A DNA stretch of 64,000 nucleotides. It comes from Bos javanicus (taxonomy: Eukaryota; Chordata; Mammalia; Artiodactyla; Bovidae). The stretch spans positions 60,892,425-60,956,424 of the forward strand of contig NC_083885.1 in the NCBI RefSeq assembly GCF_032452875.1, in the 5' to 3' direction. Below, one piece after another: positions 34,601 through 45,289 of this stretch. The notes under the pieces were generated by a model that had not been told where the DNA came from, searched no databases, and worked only from the letters and a program-made list of their open reading frames with translations. The translations under genes were made by a program, and so were the position numbers. The first letter of the stretch is position 1, and each line of letters begins with the position of its first letter.

Positions 34601-37085
34601 AACCAAAAGGTTCAAGCCTGTGAACACTTTGTTAACCAGGGCTGACTCACCAGCTCCCACAACCAGTATTCCTGTGAGAAAGATGGAATATGAGACATCC
34701 AAAAGTGGTTACGTGGGGCTGGGGTCCTGAGGAGGTGGACAGTGACTGCTCAGTGGATACAGGGTTTCCTTTTGTTGTGATGAACATGTTTGGAGCTAGA
34801 CCGAGGTGATGCTTACAGAACACTGTGAATATACCAGGTCCCACTGAATTGCACACTTTAAGATCGTTAATTTCTTACTGTGACTATCATCTCCCAGTAG
34901 ACAGGTCTATAAAATCATTAGGTTGTACACCTTAAACTTATACAATGTTGGATGTTAATTTTATCTGAATAAAGCTGGGAAAAATAATAAAATGGTTGAT
35001 TTTATGCTATGTAAATTACCTCTTGATTTAAAAAAAAATCTTTGATCTTAATACAGAGGAAGAAACTTGTTGGTCTAAGTGAATGGTTCTCAGCGGGGTG
35101 ATCTTGTTCCCCAAGCAGTTGGCACTGTCTGGGGACATTCTTATTGTCACAGTTTGGGGGGAGGGCGGGCATCACTGGTGTCTAGTGAGTGAAGGCCAGG
35201 GATGCCACTCAACACCCAACAGTGATTTAAAACAACAAAAACAAAACCCAGGGACTTCCCTGGTGGTCCAGCACTTAAGACTCTGTGCCTCCACCTTAGA
35301 GGGCACAGGTTTGACCCCTGATCGGACATGACTGAAGTGACTTAGCAGTAGCAGGGAACAGAAGAGCCTGGCAGGCTACAGTCATAGGGTTGCAAAGAGT
35401 TGGAGGTGACTGAAGTGACTTAGCACGCATGCACACAGGGGAACTAAGGGGCTTCCCAGGCGGCACTAGTGGTAAAGAACCTCCTGTCAATGCAGGAGAT
35501 GCAGGTTCAATCCCTGGGTCTGGAAGATTCCCTGGAGAAGGGAAGGGCAACTCACTCCAGTACTCTTGCCTGGAGAATTCCATGGACAGAGGAGCCTGGC
35601 GGGCTACAGTCTATGGGGTCGCAAAGAGTCAGATACGACTGAGAGACTTAGCACATACACGTGCATGCACAGGGGAACCAAGATCCAGCATGCATTGCAG
35701 CACAATCAAAAAAAAAAAAAAAAATCAAATGCAAAGGACAACTGCCACACTTACGAATGATCTAGCCCAAACTGTCAGTAGTGCCAATGGTGGGAAACAA
35801 TGGTCTATGTCTCACCTTCCTGTCTCTCATATCCTAGAGCCTTCAATCCAGTTGTAATTCTTCTACCATTCTTCCATCCCAAGCCTTTCCTACCGCAGGT
35901 CCCCACTTCCACACCCCATTCTTCCCATCCTATCTGTGATCCCTGTCTTACCCGTGAGCAGCAGCACCAGGCCCAGTGCAAAAAAGTCTGGGTACTCGGC
36001 CAAGAAGTGGGGCACATGCAGAGAAAAAGTTCCCTGTAATGCCTGAGAGATGTGGTCCCCTATCAAGCTGTCAAAGGTGGAGCTCCAGGCCCTGGACACA
36101 CTGGCGGTACCTGCCGGAGCAGAAGATAGAACATTCATTAGCAAACATTCATTGAACCCCTACCTGGTGTCACTGGATGTCTTTGGGCAGGGGAAGGGGC
36201 TAGGGAGAAACATACAAAATGTTCTAATCTCAAAGAGATTCTTTTCACAGGTTGGGAAGAGTAGACTAGGATGATCCACAAAATAGATCAACTGTTTAAT
36301 GTTAGGAGATCAATGTTATGTGAAAAAAAAAGGAAAACAGGTCATTGGGAGCAGGAGGTCTGGGAGATGAGGGTTGAAATTTTCGATCAAGTAGCAGAGG
36401 GAAATCCCATAAAGGCAACAGCTGAACAAAGACCCTCGATACGGTGAGAGGATGAGCCTGTGGGCCCTGCCTCCCTCTCACCCACTTTCTGCAGTTCCCT
36501 TCCCTTCTTTGTTCTGGGTCCATCCTTTAAAGGTAACAGGAGAGAGCTGAGAAGAAGGGAGCTATGAGGTTTGCCTGCTGCTATGACCCACGTCTCCCCA
36601 CCACCACCAAAGTGGATGGTAGCAACGTTTCCCAAGAATGAGAGAAGACCTAAATCCCTGCTCCCAGTTTCTTCATCTGAAGCCCCACACCTCCCCCTCC
36701 CCATCAACTCACCGATGACGTAGGACAATATAAGATTCCAGCCAGTGATGAAGGCGCATAGCTGCCCCACGGTGACGTAGCTGTAGAGATACGCAGAACC
36801 GGAGCCTGGTACCCGGGCCCCAAACTCGGCATAGCAGATCCCAGACAACATAGAAGACAGGGAGGCCACCAGGAAGCAGATGATGATCGCTGGTCCAGCT
36901 TTATCCTTGGCCACGTCTCCAGCCAGGATGTACACGCCAGCCCCCAGGGTGCTGCCCACACCCAAAGCCACCAGATCGAGGGTGTTCAGACAACGAGACA
37001 GGAGACTCTCAGACTTCTCTCTGGGCTCCAGTGGCCTCCGGCGGACCAGCTTCTGACCAAACTGGCGAACAGAGTGACGCAGCAT
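31652..37085 (-). CDS. Cationic amino acid transporter, CAT-3-like (SLC7A3-like), spliced CDS
   Basis: CAT proteins carry arginine, lysine and ornithine across the plasma membrane. Coding exons in order: 36713-37085, 35952-36110, 34494-34671, 34176-34288, 33804-34026, 33492-33631, 33285-33387, 32904-33100, 32533-32699, 31937-32045, 31652-31770. All junctions are GT-AG. The sum is 1881 nt, giving 626 residues plus stop; CAT-3 is about 619. Family signatures are intact: GVGSTLGAGVY, CYAEFGARVP, CFYAFVGFD, ATTGEEARNPQ, LVDLMSIGTLLAYSLV, WRQPQS, FGYGIRHSLE. CAT-3 rather than CAT-1/2 is favoured by HNWKLTEEDY, LAEYPDFFALGLVLLLTG and LHFKVPALP. The loop NISGSNDSS holds glycosylation sequons. Odd: VTVGQLCAF where CATs read VTVGELWAF. 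A 5' UTR exon is likely: acceptor AG just above 37112/37115, possible donors near 37534 and 38863. Introns rule out a retrocopy. Confidence 0.92.
32262..32453 (-). mobile_element. tRNA-Glu-derived SINE in a transporter intron
   Basis: Poly-T start then 'gtgggattagctccttgacc' and 'tctggaccaccagggaagtc'; lies between coding exons 9 and 10 in the gene's own orientation. Confidence 0.85.
35090..35230. mobile_element. Ancient hAT-type non-autonomous element (MER5/MER20-like, tentative)
   Basis: 'gaatggttctcagcggggtg', 'ctgtctggggacattcttat' and 'ggccagggatgccactcaac' match the mammal-wide 'tctcaacc...catccctggcc' element. Intronic. Confidence 0.55.
35250..35725 (+). mobile_element. tRNA-Glu-derived SINE split by Bov-A insertions
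   Basis: The SINE starts 'gggacttccctggtggtcca' (35250-35326) and its end 'aagatccagcatgcattgca' plus poly-A resumes at about 35680. Between them lie a partial Bov-A unit (35327-35425) and a full Bov-A2 (35450-35672). Lies in the second intron of the transporter coding region. Confidence 0.75.
35450..35672 (+). mobile_element. Bov-A2 SINE
   Basis: Sense copy 'ggcttcccaggcggcactag' to 'gagagacttagcacatacac', nested in the tRNA-Glu SINE. Confidence 0.87.
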
Positions 37086-37807
37086 CCTAGATGGAGTTGA
37101 GGAGACCACGATCTGCTGAGAAAACAAGACACAAAGTCATCAAGAAGGTCCATCTACCCTTGGCCCTGAGAGTCCAGTTCCACAGAGCAATGGAGTGGTG
37201 AGGGGCAGGTGGTATAAAGACATATGGATCAAGTTCTCCATCTCTGAGTGTTGCTTTCTTCAAACATAAAGAAGACTTTTGAGATGTTTCAAAGTTACTG
37301 GAAGAGCTGCTTGAAGAGAAGTGAGAGGGAGAAGAATACGTCTCCGTAAACATGCCTCTTTGGCTTGTGGGTTGTTTTGAGCTGAAGGCAATTAAGACCC
37401 AAAAGATTCAGAAAAATCTCCTTGCTTAGGCTTAAGTTAGTCTCCCTTAACTGGTCAAAATCATTTAGATTAGGGGACCTACGGCAGGAAGAGAGCTGTT
37501 ACCAGAGATAACTCTTTATCTCAGGAAGACTTACCTGCAGTGAGTGGCAAACATTAATTTACCAACCTTCCCATCTTCCTGCGGGTTCTCTTCTCCTTGA
37601 AGCCCCAGATCCCAACCCACACTCCACCCCCACCCCCGGCCCCCGACCTTCTCCTTAGCTCAGGGGAGCCTTTAAACCTCAGTTGCTTGTCTTTGAACCT
37701 CAGCGCGTTTATGGGACTCCCATACATAGGAGTTTATTTAATCTGTCTTATATAAGTTTAATGATTAGAACCTAGAAAGAAAAGCTTCCCACCCCTGCAC
37801 TGAACAA

Positions 37808-37932
37808 ATGGTGGCAACCCACTTCCAGTATCCTTGCCTGGAAAATTCCATGGACAGAGGAACCTGGTGAGCTATAGTCCATGGGGTCACAAAGAGTCAG
37901 ACATGACTGAGCGACTAACACACACACACACA
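37808..37932 (+). mobile_element. Bov-A SINE fragment
   Basis: 'ggtggcaacccacttccagt' to 'gactgagcgactaacacaca', ending in a short CA repeat. Confidence 0.83.
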
Positions 37933-38010
37933 GAAGCAAAATCTTTCAACAAAGAGCCTAGCACACAGTAGCTGCTTAAATGGTATTAGTTAAATGGGTA
38001 AGAATGCTGG

Positions 38011-38143
38011 ATTTTTTTTTTTTTTTAATCTTTTGGCCCTGCAGCATAGTTTGTGGGATCTTAGTTCCCTGACCAAAGCTCGAACCCATGCCGTTTTCAC
38101 TGGTAGCACTGAGTCTTAACCTCTAGACCACCAGGGAGGCCCC
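38011..38143 (-). mobile_element. tRNA-Glu-derived SINE
   Basis: Poly-T, 'gtgggatcttagttccctga', 'tctagaccaccagggaggcc'. Confidence 0.87.
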
Positions 38144-38509
38144 AAGAATGTTGATTTTTAAAGCAAAATCACCCAGCTCTGCTGGTTCAAATCTGGCACT
38201 GTGATGTGTGGCTTATGTGACTTCCCACAAGCTACATACTGCTGTGTCCTCCTTTCTCCTATAAAACAGGGAGATTAATTATTACCAGCATTATTCCCCC
38301 CTGCCCTATTATGTGTGATATGACAGCTGAAGGGACTCAGTGATCAGAGCAATGAAACCAAGTCTGCCAGTAACCAAGTTCACTTGCTGACTCTATGATT
38401 CATCTCTCCATCCAAAACTGTATTCCCTTTCTGGTCCCAGTCCTATTCCCCTCGGGGAATCCAAAAAAAGAGGGCTGGGGGTGGGGGAAAGACTAGGGGG
38501 AGGAGATTG

Positions 38510-38750
38510 TTAGGCAATTTGGGATGGACATGCACACACTGCTGTATTTAAAATGGATAATCAACAAGAATCTACTATATAGCAGGGAACTCTGCTATAC
38601 AGGGAACTCTGCTCAGTGTTATGTGGCAGCCTGGATGGGAGGGGAGTTTGGGGAAGAACGGATACATGTATGTATATGGTTGAGTCCCTTTGTCTACCTG
38701 AAACTATTACATTGTTAATCAGCTATATTCCAATAAAAAAGCTTAAAAAA
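38510..38750 (+). mobile_element. L1 3' end
   Basis: 'atggataatcaacaagaatc', 'tagcagggaactctgctata', 'gttaatcagctatattccaa', then A-rich tail. Confidence 0.85.
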
Positions 38751-39197
38751 GGAAAAAAGGAGGGATTCAACTCAAAGAGGACCCTGCAGGACCCTTCCGG
38801 TACAAAAGTCTCCCCATCCTCTCATTTATTTGTAGACAAAAGATTTAATCTCCAAGGTCTTACCTGGGTTCCAAAATGCAGAGTCCACAGTACTAATTAA
38901 AGAAGTGACAGAAACAAAGAAAAAGTAGCACCAAATAGTCTCCAAGGGAAAAACAGCTTGATGTTCTTATTTGTTCCCCAGGCTCTAAGTAAATAACACA
39001 GTGCCTCAACCATTGTTTTTGCTCTCCTGGAAAGAAGTTGAGGGATCCCAGAGATCCTGATTTGCTAGTTTATCTTGCAGCAACACACAGATCAATCACA
39101 ATCGCCAATGACCCATTGAGTCACAAAAATGCTGACAGGATGTCTGCAACTGAGATCTTATCCAGAAGCTGAAATCACAAAGACCACCCCTTCTCTG
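38751..39197. other. Intergenic, nothing certain
   Basis: A minus-strand donor-like CCCAG|GTAAGA at about 38863 could end a distant 5' UTR exon of the transporter; otherwise no feature. Confidence 0.3.
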
Positions 39198-40625
39198 GGC
39201 TCCCCAGGTGGCTCAGGGGTAAAGAATCCACCTGCCAATGAAGGACTTCCCTGCCTGGGTCAAGGAGATGCCCTGGAGGAGGAAATGGCAACCGGCTCCA
39301 GTATTCTGAATATGTGAACCGTGAACTTCCTGATGTTCAAGCTGGTTTTAGAAAAGGCAGAGGAACCAGAGATCAAATTGCCAACATCCGCTGGATCATG
39401 GAAAAAGCAAGAGAGTTCCAGAAAAACATCTATTTCTGCTTTATTGACTATGCCAAAGCCTTTGACTGTGTGCATCACAATAAACTGTGGAAAATTCTGA
39501 AAGAGATGGGAATACCAGACCACCTGATCTGCCTCTTGAGAAATCTGTATGCAGGTCAGGAAGCAACAGTTAGAACTGGACATGGAACAACAGACTGGTT
39601 CCAAACAGGAAAAGGAGTAAGTCACGGCTGTATATTGTCACCCTGTTTATTTAACTTATATGCAGAATACATCATGAGAAACACTGGACTGGAAGAAACA
39701 CAAGCTGGAATCAAGATTGCCGGGAGAAATATCAATAACCTCAGATATGCAGATGACACCACCCTTATGGTAGAAAGTGAAGAGGAACTCAAAAGCCTCT
39801 TGATGAAAGTGAAAGAGGAGAGTGAAAAAGTTGGCTTAAAGCTCAACATTCAGAAAACGAAGATCATGGCATCTGGTCCCATCACTTCATGGGAAAGAGA
39901 TGGGGAAACAGTGGAAACAGTGGCAGACTATTTTTTGGGGCTTCAAAATCTCTGCAGATGGTGACTGCAGCCATGAAATTAAAAGACGCTTACTCCTTGG
40001 AAGGAAGGTTATGACCAACCTAGATAGCACATTCAAAAGCAGAGACATTACTTTGCCAACAAAGGTCTGTCTAGTCAAGGCTATGGTTTTTCCTGTGGTC
40101 ATGTATGGATGTGAGAGTTGGACTGTGAAGAAGGCTGAGTGCCAAAGAATTGATGCTTTTGAACTGTGGTGTTGGAGAAGACTCTTGAGAGTCCTTTGGA
40201 CTGCAAGGAGATCCAACCAGTCCATTCTGAAGGAGATCAGCCCTGGGATTTCTTTGAAAGGAATGATGCTAAAGCTGAAACTCCAGTACTTTGGCCACCT
40301 CATGGGAAGAGTTGACTCATTGGAAAAGACTCTGATGCTGGGAGGGATTGGGGGCAGGAGGAGAAGGGGATGACAAAGGATGAGATGGCTGGATGGCATC
40401 ACTGACTCGATGGACGTGAGTGTGAGTGAACTCTGGGCGTTGGTGATGGACAGGGAGGCCTGGCGTGCTGTGATTCATGGGGTTGCAAAGAGTTGGACAT
40501 GACTGAGTGACTGATCTGATCTGATCTGATCCAGTATTCTTGCCTGGAGAATCCCGTTGACAGAGGAGCCTGGTGGGCTACAGTCCATGGGATCAGTCAG
40601 ACACCACTGAGTGACTAAGCAGACT
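39198..40625 (+). mobile_element. Bov-A2 SINE split by a BovB
   Basis: SINE 5' half at 39198-39307, 3' half at 40531-40625, with the BovB of 39308-40530 between. The 10-bp sequence 'ccagtattct' is present at 39298-39307 and 40531-40540. Confidence 0.88.
39308..40530 (+). mobile_element. BovB LINE, 5'-truncated, with target-site duplication
   Basis: Sense copy with a 216-codon open RT segment (39314-39964, YADD present) that then shifts frame near 39930. The tail ends in 'gatctgatctgatctgat' repeats rather than the more common 'gaactgaactgaa'. Confidence 0.93.
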
Positions 40626-40759
40626 GTGCATCAGGCACAAGATTCTACAACAAGTCTCACACTCCACCCATCTCCCCACCAAGGATCCTAAAATCTGAAG
40701 CTTTCTCCTCCATGGCTTGCAGAGTTGACAAGGAATTGGAACTCTGCTTTGGGGCAGAG

Positions 40760-40905
40760 AAGGAAATGGCAACCCACTGGAGAAGGAAATGGCAACCCAC
40801 TCCAGTATTCTTGCCTGGAAAATTCCATGGACAGAGGACCCTTGTAGGCTACAGTCCATGGGGTCGCAAGGAGTCGGACACGACTGAGCGACTTCACTTC
40901 ACTTT
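40760..40905 (+). mobile_element. Bov-tA SINE
   Basis: Sense copy preceded by a short duplicate of 'gaaggaaatggcaacccact' (40749-40800). Confidence 0.83.
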
Positions 40906-41346
40906 GGGGCAGAAAGCAGATGGAATTCACAGGGAGGGACAGATTGTGGCCCAGCTCAGTCAAAGCATCAAACCAGAGTGCCCTCCCAGCTGCCTAGAGG
41001 AAGAGGGAACTAGCCTCCATTCTGGATCAGAAATGGCAGGACTCTGTTTCTTGCTGCTGTGGAGCCTGAAACGTCTCCTCCCTACATGGCTCCACAGGGT
41101 TAGGCTGATTCAGAGACCACGAGTCACCGTCAGGGGCTTCCACCCTGATACTCCAAAGTCCAAGGTTAGCGTTTTGATTTAGAGTCAGGAAACTCACTAG
41201 AATTTTGGCTCCTCAAACACTCCTGTGGAGTCATATACTCCTCTGAACCTGCATTGCCTTCTTGCTCAAATGCTGCTGCTGAATACTTTAGCCCTGTTTG
41301 CAGGAATACAAATGGTGCAGCTGCTCCTGATAAAGTATGTTTTTTC
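40906..41346. other. Intergenic, nothing recognised
   Basis: No repeat or exon recognised. Confidence 0.35.
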
Positions 41347-41470
41347 CAGGGACTTTGCTGTCTGTCCAGTGGTTAAAAGAGTCCACCTTCTAGTTCAGGG
41401 GATACAGGCTCAATCCGTAGTCAAGGAATAAGATCCCACATGCCCTGCTGTGTAGCACAACCAAAAAATA
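41347..41470 (+). mobile_element. tRNA-Glu-derived SINE
   Basis: Diverged sense copy 'tgtccagtggttaaaagagt' to 'gatcccacatgccctgctgt'. Confidence 0.8.
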
Positions 41471-41472
41471 AA

Positions 41473-41700
41473 TTCAGTCAGTTCAGTCGCTCAGTGACCC
41501 CATGTTGTGTCTGACTGTTTGTGACCCCATGGACTGCAGCATGCCAGGCCTCCCTGTCCATCACCGACTCCCGGAGTTTACTCAGACTCATGTCCATCGA
41601 GTCAGTGACGCCATCCAACCATCTCATCCTCTGTCGTCCCCTTCTCCTCTCGCCTTCAATCTTTCCTAGGATCAGGGTCTTTCCCAATGAGTTCATTCGA
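41473..41700 (-). mobile_element. BovB 3'-end fragment
   Basis: Antisense tail from 'ttcagtcagttcagtcgctc' to 'ggtctttcccaatgagttca'. Confidence 0.87.
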
Positions 41701-41727
41701 ATCTTTCTTTAAAAAAAAAAAAAAAGT

Positions 41728-41964
41728 ATGGTGGTCCCTTCAAAAACTAAAAATGGATTTATCACTATGATCCAGCAACTTCTCCTATGGGTGTCTACCC
41801 CAAAGAACTGAAAATAAGATCTCAAAGAGATATTTGTACACCTATGTTCAAAGCAGTAGTATTCACAGTAGCTGAAAGATGGAAGCCTCCCAGAAGTTCA
41901 TCCTCAAAAGAATGGATAAACACTATACAGACAATGAAATATTACTCAGCCTCAAGAAGGAACT
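41728..41964 (+). mobile_element. L1 fragment
   Basis: 'gatccagcaacttctcctat', 'ctatgttcaaagcagtagta', 'gaaatattactcagcctcaa'. Interrupted by the SINE at 41965. Confidence 0.8.
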
Positions 41965-42240
41965 CGGAGAAGGCAATGGCACCCCACTCCAGTACTCTTG
42001 CCTGGAACGTCCCATGGACGGAGGAGCCTGGTAGGCTGCAGTCCATGGGGTCGCTAAGAGTCGGGCATGACTGAGTGACTTCACTTTCACTTTTCACTTT
42101 CCTGCATTGGAGAAGGAAATGGCAACCCACTCCAGTGTTCTTGCCTGGAGAATCCCAGGGACAGAGGAGCCTAGTGGGCTGCCATCTATGGGGTCGTAGA
42201 GTCAGACATGACTGAAGCAACTTAGCAGCAGTAGCAGCAG
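41965..42240 (+). mobile_element. Bov-tA SINE, dimeric, with target-site duplication
   Basis: Sense dimer bounded by 'caagaaggaact' at 41953-41964 and 42241-42252. Confidence 0.9.
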
Positions 42241-42252
42241 CAAGAAGGAACT

Positions 42253-42955
42253 AAAAAGAGCCTCTTGACGAAGGTGAAAAAGGAGAGTGAAAAAGCTGGC
42301 TTGAAACTCAACATTCAAAAAACTAAGATCATAGCATCCAGTCCCATCACTTCATGGGAAATAGATGGGGAAACAATGGAAACAGTGACAGACTTTATTT
42401 TCTTGGGTTCCAAAATCACTGCAGACTGTGACTGCAGCCATGAAATTAAAAGACACTTGTTCCGTGGAAGAAAAGCTATGACAAACACAGACAGCATATT
42501 AAAAAGCAGAGACATCAGCTTGTTGACAAAGGTCCATTTAGTCAAAGCTATGGTTTTTTCAGTAGTCATGAATGGATCATAAAGAAGGCTGAGCACTGAA
42601 GAATTGATGCTTTCGAACTGTAGTGCTGTAGAAGACTCTTGAGAGTTCCTTGGACAGCAAGGAGATCAAACTAGTCAATCCTAAAGGAAATCAACCCTGA
42701 ATATTCAGTGGAAGGACTGATGCTGAATCTCCAATACTTTGGCCACCTGGTGTCAACATTGGAAAAGACTCTGATATTGGGAATGATTGAGGGCAGGAGG
42801 GAACAGCAGAGGATGAGATGGTTGGATGGCATCACCAATTCAATGGACATAAGTCTGAGTCAACTCCGGGAGATACTGAAGGACAAGGAAGCCTGGCGTG
42901 CTGCAGCCCATGGGATCACAAAGAGTTTGACACGACTGAGTGACTGAATAACAAC
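42253..42955 (+). mobile_element. BovB fragment
   Basis: Sense, covers the end of the RT region and the 3' tail; older than most copies here (many substitutions and small deletions). Confidence 0.88.
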
Positions 42956-42969
42956 AAAGAATAAACAGG

Positions 42970-43086
42970 AAAGGGAATTCTCTGGTGATCCAGTGGTGAA
43001 GACTCTGGGCCACCGCTGCAGGGGACACAGGTTGGATACCTGGTCTGAGAATTAACATCCCACGTGCTGGGCGGTGCAGTGGGGGG
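42970..43086 (+). mobile_element. tRNA-Glu-derived SINE
   Basis: Sense diverged copy 'ctctggtgatccagtggtga' to 'catcccacgtgctgggcggt'. Confidence 0.8.
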
Positions 43087-43094
43087 AATGAGGG

Positions 43095-43690
43095 GGTGGG
43101 AAGGAAATTCTGACACAGGCTACAACATGGAAGAACCCTGAGAACATTATGCTAAGCGATGTTTGCCAGGCACTAAGACAAAAGTTGTATGATTCCACTT
43201 CTATGAAGTACCTAGTTAAAGTTACTTGACTAGAGACAGAAAGCAGAATGGTGCTTTTCCAGGGTCTGGGTGAGAGGGAAATAAAGAGTAATTGTTAAGG
43301 GAGGACACGTTTCAGTTTTACAAGAAGAGAAGAGCTCTAGAGATGGGCTGCCCGGTAATGTGACTATACTTAACATTACTGAACTGAAAGCCTAAAAATA
43401 GTTAAGATGGCAAATTTTACGTCACACGGTATTACGTGTATTTCTGTTGTTGCTTAGTTGCAAAATCACGTACAAGCCCATGGACTGTAGCCCATCAGGC
43501 TCCTCTGTCCATGGGATTCTCCAGGCAAGAATACTGGAGCGGGGTGCCATGCCCTCCTCCAGGGGATCTTCCCAATCCAAGGATCGAACCCACATCTCCT
43601 AATTGGCAGGCGGATTCTTTACCACTGAGGCACCTGAGAAGCCCCTACGTGTATTTTTAAAATGTTTAAAAAAATTCTGCCAATGATAAA
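43095..43690 (+). mobile_element. L1 3' end split by a SINE
   Basis: 'acaacatggaagaaccctga', 'ctaagcgatgtttgccaggc', 'aagatggcaaattttacgtc', resuming after the SINE with 'tttttaaaatgtttaaa'. Confidence 0.75.
43442..43645 (-). mobile_element. Bov-A2 SINE with target-site duplication
   Basis: Antisense copy flanked by 'tacgtgtattt' at about 43432-43442 and 43646-43656. Confidence 0.87.
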
Positions 43691-44102
43691 TAATAGAGCC
43701 AGCTTCACAGAATTGCTGGGTGTAAGGAACCTGAAAGTGGTTTAAAGTAAATCACCACACAGCCCTCCTCCATAGGAACCAAACGCTAGACGATTAGGTC
43801 CCTTATAGTTGCCCCAGGATCCATAGAGGAGGAACCTACAGAAATGGACAGTACACAGGAGACTGAAATCAGTGGCCCACATGTCATAAATCCAAATAAC
43901 AGCAATCTTCACTAGTGTTTAAACACCAGTGAAAAAATTAGTCTAAGAGCCTCCAGATCTGATGCAATCTCCTCCCCTGCCCACCTCTCCTCACACAAGC
44001 CTATCAACTCCTAACTCCTTCTGCTCTCATCTGGAAAATGGGTCTTTCCACCCTCCAGCTGGAGCCAACTGCACACGTGGGTGGATTGAAGTGGTCTCCT
44101 TA
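43691..44102. other. Intergenic, nothing recognised
   Basis: No repeat family or exon recognised. Confidence 0.35.
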
Positions 44103-44312
44103 GGTGAGGATTCAGTCGTTTTCGACTGTCTGCGACCCCGTGGATTGTAGCCGGCCAGGCTCCTCTGTCCATGGGATTCTCCAGGCAAGAGCACTGAAGA
44201 GGGTTGCCATTCCCTTCTCCAGGGATCTTCCCAACCCAGGGATGGAGTGGTCTCCAGTGTCGCCTGCATTGGCAGGCAGGTTCTTGACTGCTGAGCCACA
44301 TGGGAAGCCCTT
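44103..44312 (-). mobile_element. Bov-A2 SINE
   Basis: Antisense copy 'gattcagtcgttttcgactg' to 'gagccacatgggaagccctt'. Confidence 0.87.
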
Positions 44313-44939
44313 AGGCTTTTAGGAGGTCTCTTTAGGAGGATCTGAACTCAGCACCCAGTCTCCGACAGAAGAGGGGGTGACCCAGGACTTACCAAATCTT
44401 AGGAGCAGAGCCTGGAGCACGGATATCCGTCAGTGCGGTTGAGTTTAAAGCTGTGTAGGGTTGGAGCTGATAGATCTGGAAAAACCAAACCTGGGAACCC
44501 TCCCACAACAAAAAGACAATTCTTAAGCCCTGGGTGGGGATGGGCGGGGATGGGAGGGGCAAATCTGCAGTGGTGCAATCAGCCACTTCTCTTCTGAGCT
44601 TGCCCTCAGGGGACAGTTCTGGGATTCTTGAGTCTGCAAGTGGTAAAAATACACAGAACGTAAAATTTAGCCGCTTCAGTCGTGTTAAGTACATTCACAT
44701 CTTGTGCAATGGAACCCCAGGACTTTTTTTAATCCGGCAAAATGGAACCTCTGTCCCCATTCAACCACAATTTCCTCTTTCTCCTCCACCAGCTCCTGAC
44801 AATCTCATTTCCACTCTGTCATTATGAATCTGACCACTCCAGGTGTTTCATTTAAGTAGAATCACTTAATTTCACTTACCAATATGTCCATAAGATTCAC
44901 TAACACTGTAGCATGTATTAGAATTCCCTTCCGTTCTCT
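44313..44939. other. Intergenic, nothing certain
   Basis: A GGGGATGGG-rich patch near 44535-44560. The stretch 44870-44935 may be an L1 scrap continuing across the SINE at 44940. Confidence 0.35.
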
Positions 44940-45053
44940 TTTTTTTTTAGCTGCCGGACACCTGGCATCTTAGTTCCTCAACCTGGGATCGAACCTGCGA
45001 CTCCTGCTTTGGAAATTTGGGAGTCTTAACAACAGAACCACAGAGAAGTCCCC
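44940..45053 (-). mobile_element. tRNA-Glu-derived SINE
   Basis: Antisense: poly-T, 'catcttagttcctcaacctg', 'acagaaccacagagaagtcc'. Confidence 0.83.
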
Positions 45054-45059
45054 CCTTCT

Positions 45060-45262
45060 ATTTTTTAATGCTGAATAATACTCTAGTATATGTGCCTGCC
45101 CCACCGGCTTATCCATTGTTTGATCATGGGCATTTGAATTGCTTTCATGCTTTACTTACTGTGAGTAATGCTGCTCTGAACGTGGGTGTACAAGGCACCA
45201 GAGTGTGCTTTCAATTCTTCTGAGTATTTCCTCATAGGTAGAATTGCTGGATTGTATGGTTC
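45060..45262 (-). mobile_element. L1 fragment
   Basis: Antisense: 'atgctgaataatactctagt', 'gtaatgctgctctgaacgtg', 'gtagaattgctggattgtat'. Confidence 0.8.
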
Positions 45263-45289
45263 TAAGACTTTTATATCCTGTGATGGAGA

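Noticed and set aside
31652..37085. Processed retrocopy or broken pseudogene of SLC7A3
   Set aside because: Ten introns with GT-AG borders and an uninterrupted 626-codon frame argue against both.
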